Source: Blasia pusilla (taxonomy: Eukaryota; Marchantiophyta; Marchantiopsida; Blasiales). Taken from it: a DNA stretch of 64,000 nt. Under the pieces are notes generated by a model. The model did not search any database, was not told the origin of the DNA, and saw only the letters and a program-made list of their open reading frames with translations. The first letter of the stretch is position 1. Every line of letters begins with the position of its first letter. This document shows, one piece after another, positions 45,927 to 58,259 of this stretch. The DNA is taken from assembly GCA_050084515.1 (NCBI GenBank), contig CM114274.1, positions 16,740,001-16,804,000 of the forward strand, in the 5' to 3' direction. The translations under genes were made by a program, and so were the position numbers.

Positions 45927-48823
45927 TACTTTCTATTCATAGCTAATAAATATCTCTTCACCTATCTCTATGGTTTGTTTCTAATATTGGAAAAATAGAA
46001 ATCCTCATCCCAACATGAATGTCCAAGTGTGGCATGGCTTTGTCGTGGTGGGCAGCAGCTGAGTGCAAGACAAGTGTGAGTCGGGCGCAATTGGGCCATG
46101 GTCAGGACTCAAGTATCGGTCCGTTTGGACCGATACCTGAGTCTCAAGGCAGGTCGTGGGTTGTTGTTGGTAGGCAAGGGCTTGGTAGCTAGGCAACGTG
46201 TCAACGGGTCTATGACTCTACATCTACGTGTAGTCGGGAGGTTGAGCACATGCTGTTGTGTCCAAGGCCAACTCCATTTTGTGTAGTCATTGTAGTGGGG
46301 TGGAGATGGGGTGGAGAATGCTTCTTGACCAAATGTCTCCAACATATTGTGACACAAAGTTCTTGAGTTATATGGAGGGGATTTAAACACGAATTTAGTC
46401 AAGGAATTTTTAGGATATGTTTCCAATCCCACATGAATCCAATTATGAGTGCGATGGAGCCCATGGGAATGTTCTCAATTGCAAGGTTATGTAAATGTTC
46501 TTGTGAAATTTGCAAGGGATGTTAGAAGATTAAAATGATATAAGAATTAACTTGCAAGTTTATCACTAATTAGTTTTCTTTATTTACATTATTTACATGG
46601 TAACTTGGCTATACCTATAGGCAAGAAAGAGTACATGGGTCAACAACGTAATACCAATTGTGATCATCAATGCTTAGGGCCACATCATATGGGCGAGCAT
46701 CGAGCACCGATATGCCAAATTAATTTCATCCTAGGGTATGCAATGATTTGAAATTGGCTGGAGTTGGATTTTTTTTCGGAGTCACAAATTTTCCAAGGGG
46801 CACTTAGATTTATGGCACCCAAAAATTTTGGGTGCGAGAGAGGCGGTGCGTCCTAACTCCCTTCCAACTGGTTCAACTAGTTATGGCTAGCTAGTAAAAC
46901 ATTGTAGCTGGAGGGTATGAGAAAACCTGTTGGAAAATCACGGCATGTTTCCTTCTCGGGATCGCATGTGACCCCGTGAAATTGCCCAAGGGCCCTTAAT
47001 CTCCGGTTTTACAAACGCCCCATGCCATATGTGCATGGCAATGATTACTTGCATTTGGAAACAATTGCTTACACGATATCACTAGCCTTGGTAGACATTA
47101 AGAAGTTAGTGTGGAAAAATACGGTAGAAGATGACAAAATAAAGGAGAAAGAGAGTAAAGGTAATTTGAAAGGAGATTGAATTAAAAGAGTATCTTAAAT
47201 TATTATTTTTGAAGTAGTAATATGAATGGAAGACTTCACACATGACATGACATGAATTGAAACTTTCGGATATTAAGAAACTTCACCTTCACTCTTACGT
47301 ATATGTTAACGAAACTCATAAGGTTAATGTAAGTAAGAGGATAAAACGAAAAAAATAAAAAATCTATGAGAGAGTGAAGCACCGGAAGTAGTTTTGTGAG
47401 GGGCTAGGGCTAGGCAATCGAAACAAGAGACTTAAATGAAGTCGAGGGTCTTCGTCTTAGCACGGGCTTACTAGAGTTGTTTTTCTCACTCGCCGATGAT
47501 TTCTCAAACATCGGCGATCCAAATGGCACATTCCAAGCGAGGAGCTTTGGAAGGCAAGAATGCGTGCAGTGGAAGTATTAGAATCGACAAGCTAACGGTG
47601 GAGTCAACTTGCAGAGAAGAGAGACATGCCTTCTGAATTCGTCCGATCGTGATGAGCCCACGATGAAAAAGAAGGACTCGGATCCGAAGTTCCTATGGAT
47701 TCAACGGACGAATTGAGTTTGTCGGTGGGTGCCGACGAAGAGGAGTTGTTTTTGGAGCGTGGGCCTCATAGGCCCTTAGTGAGATAGGTCATAGATTTCC
47801 TGCGATTGTTCACAGCTGCCCCCTCGTACTGCGTGGACGCAGCCGCGAAAAGAGTCCATGAAGCGTTCCTGAACGCTACACGTGCGATCCGTCTCATGCG
47901 TGCGTCGGAAGGAGAGAAGACATGGCCAAGCCCTGGAAAACCTGCCTAAAAGTTCTCAAATGCAGCAAAAAACCGTGAAATTTGAATGCCACGACATGCG
48001 CGGTGAGAGAGATCCAAGATCGTGACATGTTCGGGGACTGACTTTATCCACGCGATCTCCATATCGATGGGAATCGCGCGAGTATGCGCGCTTCTTCCGT
48101 TGTCCACATGTCCGACACTTTCTCTTTCGACCCTAGTCGGCGATTGGACTTGCGTGGAGTTCTCTCGACGGAGAAAGGTATCTGTCTATCTTCCGAATCC
48201 GGGGTTCATCTCCCTTGATCCAGACCACCAAAGCATGAGGTCTACATCTGACCTCACTCGATGTCTCCCTCGACTATGAGGCTCACGCATCTCATCTCGA
48301 TGGATCTCTCTCGCGATCCGAGAAAAGATTTTGCGGTCCACAGTCCAGTCGGACGGACAGCTTCGGTCGATCTCGATTCCTGTTGTGAGCGGATACAGGA
48401 AGGAATGTAGAGAGAATCGGACGTGGTACCCGTTGTATGAACGGACTGCCGAAAAAGAAAAAAGCAGTGCGAGCGAGTATGTTGTGAACAAACAAACAAC
48501 AAATAGGACATGCTGTCATCGGGACAGTTGAATAGACCAGGCTCACCCTCACAACAAGAAACACCGCTGTGCGGTGATGAGAGAGCGCATGTTCTTAGGT
48601 CGGCTCTGATTTGGGCATCCCTGACACACGGCTCGCCCGGATAGACCAAGTCGCAGTCTTACACGAAACACCGGTGCCTGGATAGAGTAGTTCAGAACTT
48701 CAGTGGAGAAAGATTTATTTACAAGTAGTCTTGATCGTGCGTTTGAAAGAGACTGAGAAGTCCGCAAAGTTCGATCACACATGACGCTTTCCAAATTGGT
48801 ACGCCGCTGTACCTGTGCGATGC
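45927..48823. other. Intergenic sequence, GC-richer after 47400
   Basis: A strong hairpin lies at 46106-46143. From about 47400 the composition becomes similar to the MOB1 island, which fits the downstream side of the candidate gene at 48824-49031. No coding frame is recognised. Confidence 0.45.
46106..46143. repeat. Hairpin with 17-bp arms
   Basis: GACTCAAGTATCGGTCC and its reverse complement (one mismatch) are separated by GTTT. It is in a stretch with no other recognised feature. Confidence 0.85.
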
Positions 48824-49031
48824 CTAATAGTGGGGAGGGATCGTTGGCTTCCCGAACTTCTTTTCCAGGTCGACTGTTAAGAGGATGAGGGTGTAGAAAG
48901 CGATCCACGTCAACTGCAAGCAATTTAGTATGGAGCATTTGACGCTAGCATCGCAAGCGAGCGTACCTGGCTGCAACTCTCCAACGAGTCAGTCAGTCCA
49001 ATCGGACTCCACGAGATTCGGAATTCTCCGA
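48824..49031 (-). CDS. Two candidate terminal exons of an unidentified gene
   Basis: On the minus strand, 48967-49031 (65 bases) encodes GEFRISWSPIGLTDSLESC. It has an AG acceptor (CTCTAGCAG) and a GT donor in phase 0. Then 48824-48913 (90 bases) follows an AG acceptor in phase 0 and reads a hydrophobic segment (WIAFYTLILLTV), then DLEKKFGKPTIPPHY and TAG. The phase agreement and protein-like residues favour a real gene end, possibly a membrane or plastid protein. I do not recognise the family. Upstream exons could not be traced with confidence. Protein-like but broken frames lie at 49110-49430. Confidence 0.45.
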
Positions 49032-49099
49032 CTGCTAGAGCGGCAGTTAATGAACATCATTGTTGTAACTATCCTGACCGCGGGACGAAAGGAATCGTG

Positions 49100-49436
49100 A
49101 GTCGTCTCCTGAAAGGTTCATGGACGGTAACTTCCTCCATCACCGCTGAATTGAAGAGTCCATCCAGTTGCTACCTGCGCAGGTCGCCTCGAATCTTCTG
49201 CTGCTCCTCCACGGTGATCGCGAGGCCCAGGGAGCTGAAAGTCAATCACAGCTGCTTCGTGAGGCCGGCGAGTGCTTGCAGCTCTGTGGCCTCCTACTCC
49301 CTCTGATGAGTCTGATCCCCTTACGCTGATCGCGGGCTTCAGGCGGGACCACTGAAACGGCTCCAAAATTTAAGACTACATTGACCAGACTCGACAATTG
49401 GCCCCCCTTAAGAACGGACTTCCACATGCTGCTCAT
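49100..49436 (-). pseudogene. Broken protein-like frames upstream of the candidate exons
   Basis: Minus-strand pieces such as MWKSVLKGGQLSSLVN (near 49425) and LGLAITVEEQQKIRGDLRR (near 49200) look like coding sequence. They are separated by a frame change and in-frame stops. They may be decayed exons of the gene ending at 48824, or a separate pseudogene. No family recognised. Confidence 0.3.
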
Positions 49437-49469
49437 AATTCTATGGAGATATCGCTTATTCTCATTGCG

Positions 49470-50230
49470 CGCTATTTACCACACCACTTACATGGTGTGG
49501 TTCCGATTGGGGCTGCCCCAACCATCCGTGGTTGTTCGACATATTGCGAATGTCGCCGGAGCTGAATTCACTTAGTGTGTATTTGGCACGGTGTCCAGTT
49601 GGGGGTGAGAAGATAATTACTCACAATGTAATGCGGGATATTATGTTATCTATTGCTAAGGAGAGTGGCTTCCATGTACAGAGAGGAAAACATTACTCCA
49701 TGCGGGATTTTCTTATCCGTATTGATCTCTACATGACACGGGAGTCTGAGGTGGTGGTAGCGGATGTTGTTGTGACGGATCCTGTGCGGGAGGCGGTGCA
49801 AGCCCAAGTGGTGGCACAAGAGAGATTGCTATAAGGACTGGTGGCGGTCAAAGAAGACCCACATTTATAGTCGACTTCATGACAGACATCGATTTATCCC
49901 CCTAGCCATTGAGATGTACGGGGCTATGGGGGAGAGGTTTGACTCGTTCCTTACGGATTGCACCCATCATCTCCAGTCGAGAAATAGGTTGTCCTTAGCC
50001 ATTGCGATACTTTATTGTAGGCAATGGGTCTCCATAGCTTTGCAGCATGCCCAAGCACATGGGCTTTTGTGGCGGGCTCAGACGGTTGGAGAGGCCAATG
50101 CTAGAGGCCCACTTAGTAGTAGCCATAGTGCTCTAGATGTCGTTGATATTATCTGTGCAGTTGGTGATTTTGGTCGTTACCGGGGGGAGGCCCCCATCTG
50201 TCTCGTCGGGGACGGTTTTGGCCCTTGGGG
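49470..50230 (+). pseudogene. Retroelement C-terminal fragment with nuclease-like domain, copy 2
   Basis: Same protein as 18140-18860. FRLGLPQPSVV lies near 49500, LARCPVGGEKIITHNVMRD near 49590, then RIDLYMTRESEVVVADVVVT. A stop follows at 49831, and after it MYGAMGERFDSFLTDC near 49910. Similarity continues in the flank to about 50260. The fragment starts with the zinc-binding region in each case. A reverse transcriptase is therefore expected upstream in an intact element but is absent here. Confidence 0.6.
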
Positions 50231-51080
50231 TTTTTTGGCTCTCTATGCCCCCCTCGTTTGTATCCTACTGGATTTCCCATCCTATTTTCTATTTAAGTTT
50301 TATATTCTTCTTTATTGTGTGCTACCTCGCGCCTGTTCATCCCAAGGTCAAGATCCCAAGTGACAGGTTCTATTTTGGATAATAGATTAAGAATTTTATA
50401 TATATCATACATTTCATGCAGATACTGTAGTGGAATGGATGGTGTGCTCCCTCCGGAGGTGTAGATCTCACGTTTGAATTCCCTAAGAGGTGATATGTTT
50501 TGCATGATCCCCTCTTGAATCATAACCCACGTCTAACTCTGGTGCCTCTAAAACAAGGATGAATAGATGCGAGGCCTGCTATGAATTCGTGTAATGATCT
50601 AGAGCGTGTCGGTACTCAGCTCTACTCAATTTTTTATTCCTCTTTTATGTGTACCTCTTTTGTATCTCTGATGGATTTTCCATCAAGCGTTTTTTATGGA
50701 AGTTCATTGAACTGTTTTATGTCCAGCCCCGCGGCTTCCTTCTTCCTTCCTTATTTCCCTCTCCTTGGGTTATTACGTTCTTTCCGGTTTCTTCGTCCAT
50801 TTGCCACCCTTTGTACTAGCACTTCTTTTCTTCATAAATATATTAATATTTCTTTTTTTATTTTCTTCCTCCGGCTCTAAAACTAGTGATTCCGTTCTAG
50901 GTTGTAAGTATGGAAACAAAAATAGGGAATAAAAGATCCTAAACTTTTATTAACAAACGTTATTCTCTTTGAATTCTTAAAATGCCATATCATCTTATAT
51001 TAGAAGATAGCAATGGTAAATAAATTAAGCCCGTGGGAGCCAAAGGGTAAAAAGCTAAAAGGAACATTATAAATAATACA
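50231..51080. other. Intergenic sequence
   Basis: No gene or clear repeat apart from the fading flank of the previous element. Confidence 0.45.
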
Positions 51081-51950
51081 CCAAGTGAGGAAAAGATCCT
51101 AGAGACCTAATCCTAGCTGATGTCTAGAGCACTCGAACGATCAATAATCACATCTCTAATATAACAACTTGAATCATACAACACTAATTGGAATAAAGAA
51201 TAGAAATTTTGCACAATAATATTATGAGCTAGTATGATATCTTCATATCTAGGACATGTAGCAAACACACGTTCTTCATCCTCGATACTTCCTACGCCAA
51301 TAACCTACAAATTCATTCGCTTCTATTAATGTTGAGCCACCGTCCCTTTTCGATGCCTAGTCTATGAGACCCGGTTCGGTGCCGTGTAGTAATATGGCGT
51401 AAAAAAAGTGGCCATCCCCACAAGTAGGTATCCTTGTTCACAATATACAAGCATGGGATTAATATGAAATTGAAAATACTCCATTTTTGTGCCCAGTCTG
51501 ATTCAAAGAATGGTAAGAAATCGCCTTTGTAGCAATTCACAGAGTGCCAGTGGTCTCAATTCCCAATCCCGTTCTATCACATTCCATTTTACGGAACAAG
51601 TCACCATATCTATAATCCATCCTATGGAGCGTGTAGCTCGTAAATCTTGATGAGGGAGGCGAGAAATATTAAGAGCTCACCCTTGCGATATAAATGATGG
51701 TTAAGAAGAGAGCTTTCGCCTCAAGCGGTAGGCAACATGTTTTCGCAAGAAGAATAATATAAGGAGTTTGGTTTCTCACGCCCTATTTTTCTTGTAGAAA
51801 GATCTTTAGCACCCTCTCCACGTGCTCCCAACTTATCTTCTTACAAAGAGGGCCCCAAACTTGGGTCCTATATAAGACGACATGGAGAACTAAGCTCCTA
51901 AATAAGAACTTCCTAAGACCCCAAGATATAATATGAGCTTATCTATATCG
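51080..51950 (-). pseudogene. LINE, 3' part (interrupted by the gypsy element)
   Basis: Minus-strand translation shows VLYRTQVWGPLCKKISWEHV near 51840 and PLEAKALFLTIIYIAR near 51710. The zinc-region lead-in (HRLGIEKGRWLNINRSE) is near 51340, in changing frames. This is the LINE ORF2 portion after the palm. Its 5' neighbour is at 62262-62540, beyond the gypsy element. Confidence 0.8.
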
Positions 51951-51954
51951 ATTT

Positions 51955-52082
51955 TGTTGTGCACATACACATCGCTACACAACATACATTGCTCTCATCG
52001 AACACACACACAAACACGCACGATCCCATGCTAACTCATGGCATCCAAAAAATGAGACAAGAAGTACCAAAATATCTCTAAT
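51955..52082 (-). repeat. Terminal block B2 of the second element
   Basis: Matches B1 at 52600-52729, with more substitutions than in the first element. Confidence 0.88.
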
Positions 52083-52597
52083 AAAATAAGATCCAATCTC
52101 TCTCACAACACCATAATTCTCACATGTGTGCACTCTCACATGTCTCTCTCAATGTCAAACCAAACCCACTCTTCTAATGAGAGGCTTGGGTTACACACAC
52201 AAGGCAAGCAAGACCATAGCTCCGTCGCCTCATGCCAAGAGGTTCAACAAAGAGAGAATGAGCTCTCAAGCTCTCTCCTTGAAGTATACCCCTCCCCTCT
52301 CCCAAGCTCTCTCCATGGTAACCTATGCTCCCAAGTCACCTCCTTGGCTCTTAACCTGATGTAGGAGGTCAAGGGCCACTTAGCAAAAATAGAGAGTCAA
52401 TCATATACTCAAAATGGTACTTGCCTAAAATAGTAAGTTCCTAAATGTGGCACCAAATGAGCCAAAACGAAGGGGAAACCTGCTCTCTCAGGTTTCCCCG
52501 GGCCTCAGCAAGTCATCCTCGACCTACTGAGCATGTCCTCCACTACTCACAAAGGCGCTCTACTAGATCTCACCGATCTATCCTAAAAGACGTGACA
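52083..52597 (-). repeat. Terminal block A2 of the second element
   Basis: Matches 61746-62257 almost base for base, including the tct-rich segment and the agaggcttgggttacac block. It starts TGTCACGTC in the element's sense. Confidence 0.93.
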
Positions 52598-52599
52598 GT

Positions 52600-52729
52600 T
52601 ATCGTGCGTATACACATCGCTACACAATATACATCGTTTTCACCGAACACACACACAGACACGCACGATCCCATGCTAACTCATGGCATCCAAACAACGA
52701 GACAACAGGTACCAAAATATCTCCAATCA
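52600..52729 (-). repeat. Terminal block B1 of the second element
   Basis: In sense it starts TGATTGGAGATATTTTGG directly after the polypurine tract and ends GCACGATA, then AC, then A2. Confidence 0.9.
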
Positions 52730-52755
52730 CCCCCCTAGCTGGTGGTTAGGTCCCT
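52730..52755 (-). promoter_or_regulatory. Polypurine tract and hairpin of the second element
   Basis: In sense, a CCTAAC...GCTAGG stem (one mismatch) runs into AGGGGGG. Confidence 0.75.
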
Positions 52756-52913
52756 CTAACTCCAGATAGCAATCTATCCCTACTTACCATGACATACATC
52801 TCTCGAACGCTAAGAGCAAGAAGGTCGGGTGCTCATGTGGCCCCATCGTTAGTCGCCTTCTTGTCATCCATGTCACAAACACAAGTCGGAATGTAGAACT
52901 ACCTACTCTATGT

Positions 52914-53048
52914 AAATCTGGGACACATCCATCGTCCTTGAGGAACCCTAGTGAGAGGTGGCGTCAAACATGCCATATGCCATCCTCTCGAACATCCATC
53001 ACAGACTAGCATAGTGGCTCCAGCACAGGCAAAACCACACAACATACA
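52914..53048 (-). pseudogene. PHD finger of the second element
   Basis: In sense: [19 protein letters not shown], then SRGWHMACL and GRWMCPRF. Seven of the eight PHD zinc ligands are present with canonical spacing, and only the last Cys is Phe. It lies one frame away from the integrase tail that ends near 53063, so a one-base indel separates them. It is the best preserved of the three PHD copies. Confidence 0.92.
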
Positions 53049-53062
53049 CCGCAAGCGGAACT

Positions 53063-54500
53063 ATAGCTAAGCTCGGATCAACTGTACTTTCAATGTTTAG
53101 AAGATGACATGGCACACAGTTTTGCACATGGTCCTTCCAAACCATACCATCGCGTCCCTCCAATAAGAGAACATCGGATAGCAAAACCTCACGCACTCTC
53201 AAGATGGTGCGCCCTGCAGTCACATCCAACATTGTGGGTACCGTCTGCTGCAAGTAGACATAGTCTCCCACATGAAACCTTCGGATAGTAGGTCGATAAC
53301 CACCTCCCCGAATAGTCGCATACCTCAACGTATCCCGATGTTGCGCAATTGCCAAGTTCTCAAACGTTATGGGCATCACTCTCCGAAACAACTCAGCCCT
53401 CTGAGAACATGCTCGCATCCATACATCAGGGTCCTCAAGGTTTAACACCTCACCAATATCTCAACGAATGGCCGTAGGTAAATCTGGCTCTTGGCCATAA
53501 AGCAACAAGTACCGTGAGAAAGACGCTAAGGATGCCTGCCTGCTTGCTGAATCTGTATCCTATCGCCAACCACGGCAACTGAAGGTCCCAATCTCCTAGG
53601 TGACCTCTCTGCAAGCCATACTTGCGTAGCCCTCTCTTCACCGTTTGCACAACCCGCTCCGCTAGTCCATCCGCCTCACGATGATCTCGGGAAGTAGTGC
53701 GGTGGTCGATCATTTCCTGATCACACAAGGCCTAAAACTCCCCGCGGAACTCTGTACCCTAGTCTGTCAACACCTCAAGTGGTGCACCGTAATGACTCTA
53801 CACTCGATCTAGGAAGGCATACGCTACTCCCTCACTTGCTTTGTTAGGAAATTCAACCAACTCTAACCACTTCGAGAAGTGCTCGACCATCACCAACACA
53901 TAACGACTATGGCACTCCGTCAAAGGCGAAGGTCCTACAAAATCCAAACTCCATCTATAACCTTAACCCATGATCGGAAGTGGATGCAACTATGGAGTCG
54001 GATCATTGAACGATGCTTCCGACTCGATCACACATCATGCATCTGGCAATAAATTTTTGAACGTCAGTCTACATGCCTCGCCACCAATACTAAATCTGGA
54101 GCAAGCTGTACGTATGCTTCGCTCCAAAATGACCCAACTCCTCCTATGCATGACGCACCAAACGTGCTCTCTCCGAAGGATAAGGCACTACACACACTCT
54201 ACCATCCTCCCACACTCGCAACACATGTGTGCCCTCCCACCGAAACTGTCTGGCTCGCTGTAGGATCCGATCCCGCTCTCTAACACCCACTGTGCTCACG
54301 ACGCTGCCAGTACGCAGATACTCCAAGACCACTCCATCGTTGTGAATGTCTTGGCCACATGTCGTCTCCTCACCGGCCTTTGGATCTAAGGACTCTCCAT
54401 CAAACCTCGCCATCCAAGTCTCAGCAATTTGGCTCTCCATAGCCAAGAAGCCCAAATAGGCTGACTCATGCCATCCTAGCACCAACTCCTCATCACTCTC
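53063..54500 (-). pseudogene. Integrase of the second element
   Basis: The C-terminal part is open at 52999-53448 (TIRRFHVGDYVYLQQ, DGMVWKDHVQNC). The core end at 53450-53728 has RTTSRDHREADGLAERVVQ with the catalytic Glu. The HHCC lead-in is near 54150 (ERARLVRHA). Stops separate the pieces. No chromodomain is seen. Confidence 0.88.
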
Positions 54501-55080
54501 ACCATGCCAACGAGTTTCAGTCGTATCTCGCTGACTTGGGCATGGGTTACGGCTCAAACCATCTGCATCCTGGTTGAGCGTCCCAGGTCTATACACCACC
54601 TGGAAGTCATACTCCTGCAACAAAAGAGCCCACCTCGCAAGCTTCCATGTAAGCTTGTCGGACTCCATCAACCACTTAAGTGGCTGATGATCAATAATGA
54701 TGGTAAAGGGATTTGCCAAATAGATAACATCTAAAATGTGCGACAGCCCACACTGCAGCCAAGCACTCACCCTCATACGAGCTATACTTTGCCTCTGCAG
54801 TGTTGTTCGAGCGACTAGGGTAAGCCACTACGAACTCTCTACCATTATTGTCATGTTGGGTGAGCACGGATCCAAGCCCCAACATGCTCCAATCGGAATG
54901 CAATTGGAAAGGAGGCCCCTGATCGGTCTCCTCAATATGGGCACGAACGTCAATCTATCCTTGAGCATCTGAAATGCTCTCTCTTGCTCATCGATATCCC
55001 CCAGTGCCACTCTTGATCCACCTTGGTCATCAAGGTTAGCGGCTTCGCAATCAAACTGAAACCCTTGACGTACTCTCGAT
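54500..55080 (-). pseudogene. RNase H of the second element
   Basis: DHQPLKWLMESDKLTWKL lies near 54690, LNQDADGLSRNP near 54560, MLGLGSVLTQHDN near 54880 and YEGECLAAVWAVAHF near 54770. All are gypsy RNase H motifs. Confidence 0.9.
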
Positions 55081-56000
55081 AGAAGTTCGCCAATCCCATA
55101 ATGCACAAACTCGACTCACATCTGTAGGGCGTGGAATGCGTGAAATAGCCTCTACCTTTGTCTATTGCACACCAAGGCCCCCTGGATAGATTGTATGACC
55201 AAAGTACTCAATTTGGCCATAGAAGAACTTGCACTTGTCTGAATGTAGCTTTAGCCCATGTAAATGCAATTGTCGAAACACCTCCTCTAGATGTCGCTCA
55301 TGCTCTTCAACCGTGGCGCTAAAGACTACGATATCATCAATATAATACCTAGCAAAATCCAGACCTGCCAAGATCCTATCCATGACCCTCTGAAACTCAG
55401 TCGAGACGTTCTTTAACCCGAATGGTAAGAACCGCCATTGGTACAAACAATCCTTCCCGTGAGGATCGATGCAGAAAATGCCATCTTCTACATGTCCTCC
55501 AATCTGATAGGCAGCTGATGGTATCCGACTTGCAAATCCAATGGATTGAAGACCTTTGCATGCCCAATCGCATCAAAGATCTCCTCAGGGGTAGGCATGG
55601 CATACCTATCGGACTTCATCTGCCGATTGATAGGTTGGTAATCTCCACACATCCGCCTATCTGTCCAGTTTCCATTCACATCCGTCTTGGCGGGCATGAC
55701 AGTGGCAAATGCATACTCTCCATGCGACATCTCCACTAGTCCTGCTCCAATCAAGTCTTGGCTCCTACTCTGAATCAGAGCCCTCTCCATGTCACTCTAC
55801 CTGTAGGGTCGTCGGAAGATCGGCGTGTCTCTTGACAACTCAATGCGGATCCTTGGACCCTTCAGCGTACCCAAATCATGCGTACTAAATACAAAATAGC
55901 TCCTATAACTCCTAAGGAATTGGTGTATCTGGCGCCGCTCTCCTCCTATCAACTTAGGGCCCATATCTGGCTCCCAAGTCTCCATCGTGACTACGGTAGG
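55080..56000 (-). pseudogene. Reverse transcriptase of the second element
   Basis: The catalytic YIDD is in RYYIDDIVVFSATVEEH near 55340. Upstream are FLPFGLKNVSTEFQRVMD, MCGDYQPINRQMKSDRYAMP near 55640 and SRDTPIFRRPYR near 55810. The last motif is the normal form of the segment that the plus-strand element has lost to an inverted repeat. Confidence 0.93.
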
Positions 56001-56259
56001 ACTCTCCGGTGCGGGTGTGGGTGGTTGCTATGGTGCAACCCCGTCTCGGACAATAGAAATCTCATCTCCACGTGCAGTACCCGGAACCACACTCGATGCA
56101 GTAGCTATCATCTCCTCGCGTATATGCAAAACATCCCAAGAAGTCCAAGGATGTCTCTCCCGATCACCCCTGGTATGTCGATCTCCTTGGGTCTTGCCCC
56201 CAGCCGCTGCCTCAATCGTCTCACTAGGCATAGGACTCTCCAACGCAATAGTTGTGATC

Positions 56260-57245
56260 TATCGCATCCTCAAACGACGTTGCTCAGCTACTCCTAAGCT
56301 GAAAATCCATGTCAAGCAGTTCACATCATTGATTGACCCAAGACATGACGTGGTGATGCCTTTGATAGTGACGGTATTGTCGTCAATCATGTGGGGAATC
56401 CCATCGCTTGCTCTCGCTCATCGGCGTTGGGCTCCACCAACCTCTGTACTTGGTCATCCCAAACCAAGCCAGGTCCGGCCTCCTTGAATGCATAGGAAGC
56501 GGGAAAACTCACCAATGTGGGAAAGGCTGCCTGTGGCCTGCCAATCCTATTGACCACAATCAACGGCGGTCAATCATCTAGCCTCAGTGCCTGTGATCGA
56601 CGGCCCGGATCCAATATAGAATCCACCAACTTATTGGAGGGGCGCTCCACTCTCGCATATGCCCTCCGTAATACCTCGTGTAGTACCAAGTTGGTCCACC
56701 AAAGACGTGGGAAATGTGCTCGTGAACCCACACTCGCCACATCTAACAACACTGTCGGGCCGATCCATGCGCGCACCTGATGTGCACTCATCACCACGCG
56801 GGACCTCGAATCGCCCAAAATTGGCACATTCTCCAAAATGTATGTTGGAGAATGAGGGTGATGCTCTTATGAATGTTGCAAGATCCGCATCATCTCCCAA
56901 AACAACCTGGACCGAGTGTCAGCTAATCCGCTAACTCGTCCAGCACTCGATTGGCCCTGACACGGCCAACCAGCAATGACCAAGTCTATGGTCCGTATCC
57001 GCTCCAAGTCCTACGCCCCCAACAATGAAATTTCCCTCGGTAGGGAACTCTCGTAACCCTGAATGGAGGACGTAGACAACAAGTCAGGCAAACGGAGGCC
57101 TAACAGCGCCACATGGTGAAGTGAAGCGCGCCTCGCAACATCATCAATCTCCACATACAGGTACAACTGCACGCCCACTCCACGGTGCAAAACAGAAGCT
57201 AACCCAGTGCTGCTCCCTCCAAAGAGATCCAACACGCGAATACTC
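56260..57245 (-). pseudogene. Cytosine-5 DNA methyltransferase domain of the second element
   Basis: In sense the motifs are I (MLDLFGGSSTGLASVL, near 57230) and II (LYLYVEID); IV with the catalytic Pro-Cys (VIAGWPCQGQSSAGR, Cys near 56960) and RSRLFWEM; VI (ILENVPILGD, near 56830); VIII (FPRLWWTN, near 56700); and IX-X (NADEREQAMGFPT near 56425, RHVLGQSM near 56330). The motif IV region is more complete than in the plus-strand copy, with Gln after Pro-Cys where the other has a TAG stop. It has a TAG near motif IV and several frame changes. Its position between protease and reverse transcriptase is identical in both elements. Confidence 0.9.
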
Positions 57246-57699
57246 TTCTCAAGGATGCACTACACAATCGGGGTGGTGTCCAAAGGGGTCAAAGCAGCAC
57301 TCTTACCTACTTTGGGTTCCTATGACCCGTCACACTCTGGTGCAAACGTCTCGCTCCACGCGGTTTGCACATGCTGAGTGGCTAAGCGTCAAAGCTCCTC
57401 AGTCGAGCCCCAAAGTGGTACCTCTCCTCCACGGACTCATGGGGCTACGATGACACTCCTCTGTATAGAAATTTCAGGAACAGGGGTATCCTCTCCATGG
57501 TCATGTCCCTCAATCAAATCACTAGGCCAAGTGATGGCACTGCTCAATGCTGCTAAGGTCGTCATCTCTCTTGGCCGTCGCTCGATCACTGCACATGTGA
57601 ATCGAACGGGTAATGAGCTAAGGCGCCCATCACCTGACTGCCATCCAAGTCTGTAGGACGCTGACTCCTCCCACTAATCCAGAGAAAACCCCATCAGGT

Positions 57700-58190
57700 A
57701 TAACACTGCTCCACCAACTAAGACATCGTAGGACTCTGTATCAATCACTATCGTCTTGGGCTCGCACCACGGACTCATCTGTAGGATGTCCTGGGTGAAT
57801 CCTCACCACGACCTCCTGTCGGGTGATATACTATGTGGTACTTGCTCCACCGAAGGATGTCTGTATCCGCAATGGATAATGCTCCACATCGGCTCTCGTC
57901 AAGCCCAATCCTCTAAATGACGGTTTCCCCAACATCAAGGGTTGCGCTCCTGAATCCAACAAGACGCGTTGCGGACTAAAAGCTCTACCTCCGAGACTCA
58001 CCAAGAGGAAGACCTCCCCTTGGTTATCCACCAACACAACACCAGGAAAAACCATGGCACGCTCTATCGCGAGTCTAGCGGGCATCTTCGCCATCCTAGC
58101 AGCCGCAGCCTGCCATGAATCTGACGTGGACGGCCCGAGCATCCGCTCCATGGGCAGGTCCATCACCTCCTCTCCAATCATCTTTGAACA
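57700..58190 (-). pseudogene. Protease region of the second element
   Basis: The frame at 57831-58181 has VLLDSGAQPLMLGKPSFRGL, the retropepsin DSGA active site, near 57955. It is followed by IQTSFGGAS. About 450 bases of spacer separate it from the methyltransferase. Confidence 0.85.
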
Positions 58191-58259
58191 TGATGTAGGA
58201 ACTCCAACTTCATGATCACATAGCGTAGAGGCCAGCCAAAAAACCTCGGCGGGCCTACC

